Below, piece by piece: positions 1-10,550 of a DNA stretch of 64,000 nt (position 1 is the first letter of the stretch; each line of letters begins with the position of its first letter). The notes under the pieces were generated by a model. The model ran no database searches and was not told where the DNA came from. It worked only from the letters and a program-made list of their open reading frames with translations. This stretch comes from Rhododendron vialii (Eukaryota > Streptophyta > Magnoliopsida > Ericales > Ericaceae): assembly GCF_030253575.1 (NCBI RefSeq), contig NC_080557.1:47909501-47973500 (forward strand), written 5' to 3'. A program made the position numbers and the translations under genes.

Positions 1-68
1 CCGATAGAAAAGTAAATTGAGAAAAAATATTCCAAAAGATCGTAGTACAAATTAGCCTTGTTTTATCA

Positions 69-107
<39 letters not shown>

Positions 108-240
108 CGATCGATCGATCGATCGATTTATACTAATAGCAAGTTGGACATATATTGGAGGATCCTTAATATGCAAAATGTGATTACCACGGGGACGTAC
201 AATTTTATATTTCCAAATTGACAGCATTGACCCTGACGCA
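1..240 (-). promoter_or_regulatory. Inverted copy of the glutaredoxin promoter/leader
   Basis: Read on the - strand, this stretch matches the upstream region of the glutaredoxin gene at 10233. Shared blocks in the same order are GTCAGGGTCAATGCTGTCAA, TGGTAATCACA, GATCCTCCAAT, a GTCCAACTTG block, a GA-repeat tract, and finally CAAGGCTAAT followed by GGAATAT at the very left edge. The similarity runs off the window, so a CC-type glutaredoxin gene or pseudogene on the - strand should lie just left of position 1. The homology is visible directly; the missing gene is inferred. Confidence 0.65.
71..127. repeat. (TC)n and (GATC)n microsatellite
   Basis: About 17 TC units are followed directly by six GATC units. 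On the - strand this is the GA tract that also occurs in the leader of the glutaredoxin gene at 10233, so it is part of the duplicated promoter block. Confidence 0.9.
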
Positions 241-656
241 CCCTTTACCACGCACGTAGGGGCGCATCATATTGTGTTATAGTGTATGTTTTGATGTCTT
301 TTTAGTCCGTAAGATTTCAATAGTGAAATTTATCGAGTGCAGAATAAAATGGTGGTGGACGGAGTAGTGTTTTGGACACCCTTTACCACGCACGTAGGGG
401 CACATCATATTGCGCTATATAGTACTATATGTTTTGATGTCTTTTTAGTCCGTAAGATTTCAATGGAGAAATTTGTTGAGTGCAGAATAAAATGGTGGTG
501 GACGGAGTACGGTTTTGGACACCCTTTACCACGCACGTAGGGGCACATCATATTGCACTATAGTATATGCATGTTTTGATGTCTTTTTCGTCCGTAAGAT
601 TTCAATGGAGAAATTGTCGAGTGCAGAATAAAATGGTGGTGGACGGAGTACGGTTT
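240..656. repeat. Three-copy tandem repeat, ~140-bp unit
   Basis: The unit runs from CACCCTTTACCACGCACG through GTTTTGATGTCTTTTT, GTCCGTAAGATTTCAAT and AATAAAATGGTGGTGGACGG. It appears three times, starting near 240, 378 and 519. Copies 2 and 3 are the most alike. It directly abuts the inverted glutaredoxin promoter. No coding capacity is evident. Confidence 0.85.
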
Positions 657-991
657 TGAAGAGAACTATATCACTATTCATTAACATGTTTCATAACTAT
701 ACATCCATGTGAGATCCAGACGCTTGATTATCGATCAATTTGATGAGAGTGTTTTGTATTTATAAATTTTTTGGAAAGTGTTGGAGGCCTACATAACGGT
801 TCTTTCAAGAGCACCTATAAATTTTTGGTTTTCAAAGCCAACTACTAGGAGGGAAGTTGTTTTAATTTGGATTATTTATGTTTCTACTCGTGCCGTTTTC
901 TATGTTCTTTTTTTACGCACTAAAGTTAAAGATGGAGACCCATAGTTTTCATGACTCAAACACACTGTTTTCTAGAACCACAAAATATATA

Positions 992-1763
992 AGAGCATCC
1001 ACAATGGAATAAGCAAAACAAAAAATTGTTAAAGTTAGCAATGTTGGATTAAAAATTGGTCACATTGAAATAACCAAACTTAGCAACCTCTTAACAACTC
1101 ATTAAATTTTGGCTCTTCAATAATCAAAGTTAGCATTATTTTGTCAATAACCAAATTTTATCTCTCAATCAAGTACATCAACATTACACAAAAACCTGCT
1201 CTCTCTCTCAACAATATTTTTAAAAAATAATTTAAAAAAACTGTAACTTTCAGATTTTTTTTTATGTTTTTTTTAGAAACTTTTTTTTTACAAAAAACAA
1301 TTTTTTCTAAAATTTTAAAAACTATAAGTAAATAAAGTGTGTTTTTCAAAAATCTGTTTTTGAAATTTCAAAACTCTTTTATAGAAAACTGTTTTTTACA
1401 CAAAACCTGTTTTTAAAAAATTGTATTTATAGTTTTTAAAATTTTAAAACTATTTGTGTAAATATAATTCTTTTAAAATTTCTCAAAATTGTATTTACAG
1501 TTTTTAAGTGAACAAAGTGTGTGTTTTGAAAAACTATTTCTAACGTAAATTATTTTTTTTCCCTTCAAAACCCGTTTTTTTTTAAAAATATGCGTGAAAT
1601 GAAGGGAAAAAGTTTGGAGGATCCATTGGTTTTGATTATGGGCAAAAAAATAACAAATGTGGGATTTGACATTACTAACTTTAGCAACCTTTAAATGGAT
1701 AATCAAAATCTGATGTGGCATGTTTTGATTATTCACATTTATTTATTCTACTGCTGATGCTCT
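992..1763. mobile_element. AT-rich MITE-like element, AGAGCATC termini
   Basis: Imperfect terminal inverted repeats begin AGAGCATCCACAATGG at the left and end in CTGCTGATGCTCT at the right. The interior is AT-rich with no conserved ORF. A 45-bp direct repeat (AGTTTTCATGACTCAAACAC and flanks) lies outside both ends, near 945-982 and 1810-1847. The element boundaries are approximate. Confidence 0.5.
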
Positions 1764-1890
1764 AATTCTGAGCTACAAAACAGCTCTAGGACATTTTGTG
1801 AGACCCCTAGTTTTCATGACTCAAACACACTGTTTTCTAGAACCACCCTCATCTCTCAACACAATTTTCAATAAGTTTTCTCTTCATGTG

Positions 1891-2115
1891 CTTCTTTCGT
1901 CTCATAAAGTTTGTCCAGTCCACATAACGAGGACTTAAAAATAACACATTTTTTCCAAGAAAAAATTCAAATCTTTTCTCAAAAATTAGAAGAACTCATT
2001 AATAATTTAATATCTAGTAAATGCTTGAAAAAAAATTTGAATTTTTCTTGAAAAGAATGTGTTATTTTGAAATCCTCATTATGCAGACCGGATAAATTTT
2101 ATGGGACGGAGGGAG
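1891..2115. mobile_element. Stowaway-like MITE
   Basis: The right end reads GGGACGGAGGGAG followed by TA, the classic Stowaway (Tc1/mariner) terminus and target. The left end is a degraded match (CTTCTTTCGTCTCATAAAGT). Internal inverted halves (AATAACACATTTTTTCC and its complement near 2045) give a hairpin of about 225 bp. Confidence 0.7.
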
Positions 2116-2196
2116 TATTATTCTCTCTCTCCACTTGTTATATATCTCTCAAAACTTTTATCAAACACCCTCCAGAAATGATGTAGGTACATACAT

Positions 2197-2530
2197 AAAT
2201 CTATACCGGCACGTACAAACGCCTTTTTGGGCCTGTTTTGGGTCTTAAAAAAATGATCAGAATCGCGCATTTTCTTTAAAATATTTTGTTTATGGTCCTT
2301 ACAAAAAATAAGCTCAATCCGGTATTGTAAAGGCGTTCACAAAACATTCAACTTTGCTTTAAAATTCATGCCTGAATTCTATGACAAAGTTGGATGTTTT
2401 ATAAATGCTCTTACCGAAACTGGATTGAGCTTATTTTTTGAAAGGACCATAAACAAAATGAGTTGTTCCGATCATTTTTTTGAGACCCAAAACAGATCAA
2501 AAAGATATTTGTACACGCTGGTACAGATTT
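2197..2530. mobile_element. Foldback MITE with long inverted arms
   Basis: The left arm (AAATCTATACCGGCACGTAC, then CTTTTTGGGCCTGTTTTGGG) is complementary over about 70 bp to the right arm, which ends in GGTACAGATTT. The arms continue inward through the CAATCC blocks near 2300 and 2410. There is no ORF. The superfamily is not assigned. Confidence 0.7.
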
Positions 2531-4448
2531 TAAATCTGTACCAGTAGCACCACTGCCCTCCCTCGAGGTGTTTCTGTGCATGCGTATATCTGTACGTATA
2601 CATACAAAGAGAGTTGAAGCTATATAGAGCCATGTTGGAGCTGGAGCATCTGACCGATGAGGTGGAAAAAGTTTTTGGGTTTATCCCAATTGGTCCCTCT
2701 CACGATGGAAAGATTCGCCTCTAATTTCCAATCCAAGAAAATGTGCGTAATATATAGTAGCTGATGATGAGTCTCATTGGTTCGGACGAATGTTCAGACT
2801 TTGGAGGTATTTCTCAAAATTTGAGGTGGATTTCCCACTAGGAGAGTACTATGCAATAAGTAGGGGGCTATGGTTTGGTGTGTCCGCGCTAGCTTTTCCG
2901 AAAATTTAAATTGCACAGTCAGGTCCATGTAGTAGCTTAGCTGTAAAGCTGTTCTTCCGTTGCCCGAAAAAAACTGCGAACAATCCTATTAATTACATTT
3001 TCGTTATCTTCTTATATATTAGTACATAAAGCATCGATCACTTGTTTATTCTTCGAGAAAGGGCCATTTTTACGCATCAAATTGTCGGTTTTAGAGAGTA
3101 CGGTAAAAAAGTTGCAAATCATGACCATATTATTCCGTGCTATATTAACCGTACGTAGTGACGATATACAAATTCTCACATCTGAATAAAAGTAAATAGT
3201 TGTAGTATTTTAAGATACTAAAGCTCAATTATATATCTAATTCAATTATTGTCACCACATGGGGTACGTGGTGGACCAGGTGCTCCAGCTTATTTGGTGG
3301 GGTCAGAAGTCATGGGTTCAAGGCACGCTATTGATGCCCCCTTGATCAATCTAAGGCGGTGGCCTCGCGATTCGGGTCTTTGGACCCTGGCCTTTGAGTC
3401 CACCCTAAGTCTACCTTGCAGATTGCTTTCGACCCCACGCATGAGGCAGTGCGCACAGCTACGGGTTTGGAGACCCTATGGTCACGACCAGGGGCAACTC
3501 CTATCCTCACACTTGGATGTGCACTATTTTGATTAGCAAAATAAATGATACAATTATTGTTGTATTGGTTATGTGATTAAGATCCTATAATTAGCACTTT
3601 GTAGAAGTTATTGCGCGCAGGGGACAAGCTTACAGTAGATGTTAAACGTACATTGTTCAAAACGGGAAGGTAGAGAGCACACTGCCTTCAATAGAGGAAA
3701 TTCTCCAAGCAAGTTCGTTTAGTACATACCATGACATGATACGAATATGATCATGTATTAAAGGTTGATATTATGAATTTATGAGCAAATGTTTGCCAAT
3801 ATACAAAAAAAATTGTAAATTCAAGAATGATGTAATTAATTAACATATGCATGTAACAAACTTTTGTAGAATTAAATAGACACATATAGTAAAAATACAA
3901 AATATAAAGCGCGTGTCAGCAGAATAATATTCATGAAGAACTACCACAACTCTTGAGAGAGTTTATCTGTTTCTTCATTGTTGTCATTTTATCAAGAAAA
4001 CCATAATTTCCACATATCCTTTTCAGACCATTCGTACATACAAAATTTTGCATCTGGTGCGAATTTATAAAGGTGTACTCGAGAAAAGTAAAAGGTCTCC
4101 ACGATTGAGTCTCATGCATGAACCTTAGCTAGACACCATTAATGATTGAACTACATCATCCTTTCAATTTTTCAGTCTTTTTTCTTTAGAAACAAAAAAA
4201 AATTCTCGTAGAAATTCATTAAAAAAAAAAATGAGGCATTTATATTACTTGGATAAAATAGTAAATTACTTTGTGTATATTTTTTGAATTTCTTTGCACC
4301 AATCTAAAGATCTCGATTAATTTCTTACATTACTACAGAAATTTTAAGGATTTACGAACAGAAGTGTTGCTATTTTATCCAATAAACGACATAACTTTTC
4401 GTAATGAAGTGAACTATAGGACGGGGAGACTATTTGTTACCAAAACAT
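2531..4448. other. Intergenic region without a supported gene
   Basis: No conserved protein or RNA gene was recognised. A GC-richer island at about 3250-3535 has one 95-codon open frame. It contains a weak tRNA-promoter-like pair (CAGCTTATTTGGT and GGGTTCAAGG), so it may be an old SINE, but I cannot support that. Confidence 0.5.
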
Positions 4449-5948
4449 CACTACAAGAAAATCGGGATCTAGCAATGGTCAAAAGCGTCACTAAAAAACA
4501 CAAAAAGCATCGCTAAAGGCTATACCAACGGTTCACCAACCGTCGCGAGATATCCGTCCATGTAAAGGTATAGCAATAGTTTTGACGAGCATTGGTAATG
4601 CAATTTTTTATTTTTTATTTTGAAAAACCACCACTGTGTGACGTAATGGCCACGTGGCACTGATGTGGCACACACATGTCGCCCGCATGGCAGAGCAATA
4701 ATTCTTGCTCCTCCTGGGAATCGAACCCAGGACCTCCTGAGTCTGCGCTCTCGCGCGAACCAGCTGAGCTAGCCCACAACTTGGGTAATTTCAAATAGCT
4801 TCTAATACTTATACTATACAAACTGGATTTTTTTTAATCCAATTTTTTAAATTCGGTTTGTACTATACAAACACCTACTAATATCCTCTCTTTTTTCCCC
4901 TATTGGAACTGTCTATATTTTACATAGTAAAGAGTACATCCTTCGTATCAAAAACGAAATTAATCGGGTATCACTACACACTTGATCGGGCAGAAAATTT
5001 TATTTTATTAATGAAATTTTGTCTTAATCAAGAAGTTTTCTAAACTTGATCAAGCCAAACTTTTACGAGAATGATTTAATCAACAAGGAAAACAAAATCA
5101 ATGGTCTCAATCATCACGGTTGTGTTGTGGTCGAGTGGCTACTGTATGTTCAAGTACAACACAAGACGTAACTTGTTATGAATTACATTGAACGCATATA
5201 TTTTAAATGTAATTACAAACTCAATTTTTACAATCATCAATCTAAACCGTTGGGATTTCACGTCTCACTAATTCCGTCACTATCACCAACATCGAAGATC
5301 GTCGGATATCGGCGACCGCCTGATCAGACCACATTTGATGCATCCTGAGACATTAAAGTATTAGATTGTAAGACCCGACCCCCACCTGAGTTATTTTTTT
5401 CCCGATTTGAACCGTCTATCTTTTACCTATTAACGAGTACTTCATTTGTACATTATTCGTACCAAAAATGAAGTTAATCAGGTATCTATACACACTTGAT
5501 CGGATAAAAAAACTCATTTTGTTAATGAAATTGTGTCTCGATAAAGAAGCTTTCTAAATCCGATTGAGTCAAATTTTTACGATAATAATTTAATCAACAT
5601 GGAAAAAATGTCAACCATCTCAATTGTTAGTTTGGGTTTGGAAAACCGATCACATGAAAGAAAATTGGTTTTGGCGGTGTAAAAATCTACTAACGGTTAA
5701 TGAAAACCGTCACTATAGTCCAGTTTATAGTAACGGTTAATCGAAAGCGCCGCTATAGTTTAGTTTTTAGTAACAGTTATTAAAAACCGTCGCTATAGTC
5801 TTGTAATCTACTAACGGTTGCATGAAAACCGTCGCTATAGTCCTGTTTCTAGTAACGTTTTGAAAACCGTTACTATACACAGTTTATACCAACGGTTTTT
5901 CAAAGCGTTACAAAAAAATCGTTGGGAGGTTCCGAATTTCTTGTAGTG
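4449..5948. mobile_element. Non-autonomous CACTA (En/Spm) transposon, 1,500 bp
   Basis: The left terminus reads CACTACAAGAAAATCGG. The right terminus, read inward, is CACTACAAGAAATTCGG. A perfect 3-bp target duplication (CAT at 4446-4448 and 5949-5951) flanks the element, as expected for CACTA elements. Near the right end at least six degenerate copies of an AACGGTT...AAACCGTC...CTATAG unit occur at 5690-5910, with related units near the left end; these resemble transposase-binding subterminal repeats. Two internal ~230-bp segments (4880-5110 and 5390-5620) are duplicates of each other. There is no transposase ORF. A SINE is nested at 4603-4779. Confidence 0.9.
4603..4779 (-). mobile_element. 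tRNA-derived SINE nested in the CACTA element
   Basis: On the - strand the sequence starts GGGCTAGCTCAGCTGGTTCG, containing a perfect RNA polymerase III A box (TAGCTCAGCTGG). About 35 bp later comes a perfect B box (GGTTCGATTCC). A non-tRNA body of about 100 bp follows, ending in an A-rich tail (T-run at 4603-4621 on the + strand). The flanks TTGGTAATGCAA and TTGGGTAATTTCAA may be a decayed target duplication. The long body after the T arm argues against a working tRNA gene. Confidence 0.75.
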
Positions 5949-6110
5949 CATAATTATGTATATTTCCCTCCTTTGTACGCAATTTTTTCATGTACCCATG
6001 TACAATATATTTTTGGCTGAGAATTCAAAAAGATGAAAAAAAAATTCTCATTTAATCTAACGATCAAAAATACATCAACAAAGGTGTACCGAGGAATTTG
6101 GGTACAGAAG

Positions 6111-6395
6111 TTTTTTTTTTTTTTTTTTAACAGAATTTCATTGATAAGCAATAGCATTATTACATAAAATAGAAACCAAAACTGCGGGGGGGGGGGGGGA
6201 AGGGAACCCACCCAATTTAGACCTAAGCAAGAGGCTTGAGAGGAGGCAATCCAATGAGCAGCCTCATTTCCTTCCCGAGGGATCCATCAGAAAGAAAGCC
6301 TCAGATCACTAGCAAGCAAACGAATATCAGAAATAATTGCCAAAGCTTCCCATTGACTTCTTCTTTTTCCCCCTCATCCAGAAGAACCCTAAAAA
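6111..6395 (-). mobile_element. 5'-truncated LINE (L1-type) 3' end with RNase H remnant
   Basis: A poly-T run at 6111-6128 is the poly-A tail of an element in - orientation, preceded on that strand by TTATCAATGAAATTCTGTT, a common plant LINE 3' end. Upstream the - strand still reads WIPREGNEAAHWIASSQASC, typical of the C-terminal RNase H-like domain of plant LINE ORF2. The frame is broken before this. A 14-bp G-run interrupts the 3' UTR. It is an inert fragment. Confidence 0.65.
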
Positions 6396-6399
6396 GTAA

Positions 6400-8999
6400 C
6401 ACCGTGTGTGGTATATATGAGATAAGCACATGCATTCTTTGATGGATGAGAGAGAGAGAGAGAGAGGGAGGGGGGGTCAATTTAAGCGCAATTGGGGAAT
6501 CAAAATAAAGTAGAATTAATGCGAGGTCGGGTCCTGGCATCACACACGTACGCGGCTTCTCTTAGATTTTTGTTCCTTACCTAGAAGCTTTCTGCAGTTT
6601 GTTTTGCGATTCCACTACTTTCTTTTTATAACCGGATGTCTGGACTAACGTACGCACATCTCGACTAATTTTGGGAGCCTGAAGTTGAGACCGGGCAAAC
6701 CCTTCAGTAGGTCTAAGGTTTGAAAAGTATGACTTTTATATAATTCGAACATGCGATCTCATGAAAGACAGACACTTAATAGCTTTCTCATGCCCGCTTA
6801 ATTGGCACAATTCCACTACTTTCTTTTCTCTCTCCCCCTCTCTCTCTCTCTCTCCCTTTCTCTCGCTTTCCAATCCAAGACAAATTAGTGAAGGACGGCA
6901 ATATTTCTTGCGTACGTACTATCCTTTTAGCAGTACTCATCTTCCCCTTCCAAAATCTTGGTTATTCTCGATGAAGATTTTATCTCAATCTAAAGAAACA
7001 AGTGGAATAGCAAGCTGGAGTACTGAGGAAGGAATTGATATAAAGAAATTAATTAGGAGGGTGTGTTTGATCTAACTTACTGAGAGTTTTGAGTGTCTTC
7101 ATGCAGCGTCGTCCGATATTTGTTTTCGTTAGATTCGTGAAACAATGATTTTTGGATTCGTCATTCGTCTTGATAACGAGTTGAGTCTAAAAAATGAAAA
7201 GAACAAAGGGAAATTCTTAACACTGCCACTAGGCGGTGAATAATGCATAAAAAAAATGAATCAATATCAAAAACCAACCTTATCGTTAGAAGTTTTTACT
7301 AGCTAGCTAGAAAGGCAAATCATGAACATGTGGCCATGAAAGACTTGAAGTGGTAAGTCAGCATAACTTTGAAAGTAACTTTTTTTCAATGCCAATTTGA
7401 TCATATCTCAAAACAATTTTAGATACAATTATTTTAATTTCTCACCTTTTAGTGCCAAATCTACAAAAGGAATTGCTTGAGGATACTTCTTTGTACGAAA
7501 GCTTACTCCACCTTGCCATTTTGGGAAATTCTAATAAAAATACTTTATTGCATGAGTCGATTTAATTAAAAAAAAATTGGAAGCTGGAAAAAGATTAATC
7601 CAATATATAAAGGCCATAATTTTAGAGTGAACTCATGGTTTATGCTGCATTTAATGAAAACTAGATCATCCGTGCGGAACTCAAAATGGGCCCCACATGC
7701 CAGTCGGTTCACTGTCGGTATGGCCACTATCAGTGCCTTTAGCATTAGGGCTTTATTTTACATAGAATAATCAACAGGATTGCTGAATTGTTTTGTGCTT
7801 TCATTCTAGTATGATTTTATGCGGATAATCAGATCTTAGTGGCATTTCATTCCGTTTTCATTGCAATATTGTGGCTCCTTATGGGGAGGGAATATTTGTT
7901 TGGATTTTACTTTTACATTATTTTTTTGACACCCAAATGGAAAACATGTAGAAAATCAAGCACAGTACTTGACAACTAAGTCACATAATGTGCAATGCTC
8001 CCAACCTTGCAGGAGCGCGAGCATGATCGAAAGCATTTTTCAAAAAACATTCCAAACTACTAAAATTCACGAAAGCGCAGAGCGAAAAATGACCGCGCAC
8101 GCGAACGGAGGGTCCTACGGAAGGACTATATATGTGACTATGATTGGCAAGACACCAACTTAAAAGAAGAAAAAAAACACGACAATTAACTCAAAGGTTG
8201 ATTTTTTTTTTTTATCACATTTTTCTTCCCAGGCTTTTTCCTCTCCGTTGTCATTCCTTCAGCCTTCGGGGTTCAAAGAGTTGTACGGTACGCGAATCTC
8301 CCCACTAGGACAGAATAAAGTCTACCCAATTGGATAAGGTTAAGGTATACCCCCAGGCCCCCAAGGCCCATATATTTTTGTGCATCTCAACAAAACGTAC
8401 AGCGGAGCTAGGTTGGCATCGATCGATCTCGGTAGAAAGCATCGTCAATTGTGAAACTACTGTGACAGCTAGATATCGACATTGCATGCACGGCTATGAC
8501 TTCTACCAACCTGAACAATTTATCGCCAGACTTGATTCCTTCATTTGATTTGGTTGTGTATTTTGTTAACATGTATGCAATAGGTTTTTCTCCAATTGTA
8601 TTAAAGGCACACAGTATGTTGTAATCCTTAATATTGATATTAATGAATTTCTAACATGTTCGGGAAAAAAAAAAAAACGTACAGTTGGGGAAAACATGTC
8701 CAATGTAGAGAGGGAAAATTATTACTTGCACATAAATCTCTGTTACGTGGTACTTACATTCACGTGGAACAAGGACTATAAGTTAATGGATTTCATGTTA
8801 ATGTGTGATGATAAAAGTCTGGGAGCACCGCACGTGCTCCGGTTGGAGGGATGTATAATCACTCATGTAGAAAGACACATGATATTACATTCTTTGCCTC
8901 ACATGAGAGTAAAGATTAGGGTATATAAAAGTACTATCACATGCATTATCGACAATCAAAAAGATATTTAAGTTTGTAACGAAGGACTAGAAAGACTAA
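6400..8999. other. Gene-free intergenic region
   Basis: No recognisable gene was found. There are GA/TC-rich microsatellites near 6449 and 6830-6865, and short open frames without family resemblance or codon structure. Nothing else is supported. Confidence 0.5.
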
Positions 9000-9168
9000 G
9001 GGCTTGTTTGGAACTTAGAGGAAAGGAAAAAAAAAGAAAGAAAGGAAAGTGAGGAGGAAAGTAGGGACAAAAATTCTTCCTTGTTTTGTTATTTTCCTTT
9101 TTGTTGCCTCTCAAATCAAATAAGGAAAAATCATTTTTCTTTCTTTTTCATAGGTTCCAAACAAAGCC
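9000..9168. mobile_element. Tourist-like (PIF/Harbinger) MITE, 169 bp
   Basis: The termini are GGGCTTGTTTGGAACTTA and TAGGTTCCAAACAAAGCC, inverted repeats of each other. A 3-bp TAA target duplication lies at 8997-8999 and 9169-9171. Both the TIR sequence and the TAA/TTA target are characteristic of Tourist MITEs. Confidence 0.85.
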
Positions 9169-9207
9169 TAAAATATACTAGCTGAATTAGCTCAAGATAT
9201 AGGTGTT

Positions 9208-9780
9208 CAGGGGTGGAGTTAGGATTTCGATGCGTAGGGGTGTCAAATTTTGGAAGTTCAAGCATGAGAAAGATATTTGACCGTGAAACTTAATAACTTT
9301 AAGACAAAAATCAGAATAGTTTAGTAGTCAGTACCAATATTTTAGGGGGCAAAAAAATTTTAAAATCTTTATTTATCATTTAATTTTCCTAATAGAACTT
9401 TCTAGCTCGTAATGAACTAAATTATACTAGTGCGATGAGATATGAGTATCCCGTGCATTCGGGAGTTGTGGAACGGCTTATGTGCCGGGGTTTAAGGGGG
9501 ACCCAGGCCCCTATACAACTTCAAATATTCTTACGTGTTAATGTGTTATACTAGTAATTTTTAGGTTAATTAAGAAAAATGCTGTGAGATTTTTCAAAAT
9601 TTCAAGTTATCAATTAATCATTTTTTAGGTTGCATGCATAAAATTAAACGTTAGTTGAGCACATATACATAATATCGTCTATTCTTCGAATTTTGCAAGT
9701 AACAATATATATACCTATAAAATATTTTATTATTATTAATATGAAGAAGTGTTGCTTAACACAAATCCTGCGTCGATCCA
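9208..9780. mobile_element. Possible degraded hAT-like repeat
   Basis: The left end CAGGGGTGGAGTTAGGATTT resembles the CAGGGGCGGAGCCAGG terminus of a widespread plant hAT-like repeat. The right end (AAATCCTGCGTCGATCC) is only a partial inverted match. The stretch holds no gene. The call is tentative. Confidence 0.25.
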
Positions 9781-9837
9781 TAAATAACACTGAATGCCCA
9801 ACTTCTTACTTCGTTGAGCCTACGTGGTGAAACTGAT

Positions 9838-9932
9838 GTCAATTTGAGAATATAGAACGGACCACCCCCATGGTAATCACATGTTTTGCGCGTTAAAGAT
9901 CCTCCAATGTCCAACTTGTTACTAGGAACATC

Positions 9933-9967
<35 letters not shown>

Positions 9968-10120
9968 TCTTTTTAAATAATGATACACCAAGGCTAATAC
10001 GTACGATCCTGGAATATATTTTTTGGGTTGCTTTTCTATCTTCAATCTACTTAAGCATTTCAACTCCCACCTTACTAAACAAAAACTCTATAAATAACTT
10101 GCATCCCAACTCAACTTTCT
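9838..10120 (+). promoter_or_regulatory. Promoter of the first glutaredoxin gene
   Basis: A block shared with the other glutaredoxin copies lies at about 9838-9925 (GTCAATTTGAGAATATAGAA, TGGTAATCACA, GATCCTCCAATGTCCAACTT), followed by a GA repeat at 9934-9965. A TATA box (TATAAATA) at about 10089 would put the transcription start near 10120, about 110 bp before the ATG. The shared block is also present at 12661 and, inverted, at 1-240, which marks it as part of the duplication unit and possibly as a conserved regulatory segment. Confidence 0.6.
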
Positions 10121-10232
10121 CACACCAAAAATCTCAACTCCCGATCGATATATATATACAGCCTCTTCACAAACACATTCTCATTCTCGATCTCTCCCCT
10201 CATTCTTCTCTCTCACTATATATCTAGCATTC

Positions 10233-10550
10233 ATGGGCACGACCACGGTGGCGGATTTGGTGGCTCAAAGCAGGCCCCTGGTGATATTCAGCAAAACCAG
10301 TTGTTGCATGAGCGAGGCCATTAAGATACTCTTCTATGGTTTCGGTGCAAACCCTGCGATTTACGAGCTCGATGAGCTTCAAAACGGGCAGCAAATGGAG
10401 AGGGAACTCGTGGCGTTGGGGCGTCGGCCGAGCGTGCCGGCGGTGTTCATAGGTGGCAGACTGGTTGGTGGTTCGAATGAGGTCATGAGCCTCCAGGTCA
10501 AGGGGGAGCTTAAGAAAATGCTCTTGAAGCATGGAGTTATACGCCTCTAG
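10233..10550 (+). CDS. CC-type (class III, ROXY-like) glutaredoxin
   Basis: Single-exon gene for 105 residues. Land-plant-specific CC-type glutaredoxins use glutathione chemistry and commonly act by binding TGA transcription factors in the nucleus or cytosol. The sequence starts with beta-strand PLVIFSKTS and has the class-defining active site C24-C25-M26-S27. The glutathione-binding S67-V68-P69 (TVP position) and the G74-G75 and G79-G80 turns follow. The fold is complete for the family (about 100-110 aa). The C terminus ends KHGVIRL and lacks the ALWL motif that many ROXYs use for TOPLESS and TGA-related activity. The start is the first ATG after the predicted leader. The gene is the first of a local cluster with the copies at 13051 and 14403. 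It has no intron, as usual for the class. A same-length open frame on the opposite strand is a shadow. Confidence 0.93.
   Translation: MGTTTVADLVAQSRPLVIFSKTSCCMSEAIKILFYGFGANPAIYELDELQNGQQMERELVALGRRPSVPAVFIGGRLVGGSNEVMSLQVKGELKKMLLKHGVIRL

Noticed and set aside
3249-3536. 95-codon open frame in a GC-rich island
   Set aside because: No recognisable domain, and the frame has no supporting splice or neighbour context. Possibly an old repeat.
4700-4779. tRNA gene on the - strand
   Set aside because: Perfect internal promoter boxes but followed by a ~100-bp body and A-rich tail without acceptor-stem closure; a SINE explains it better.
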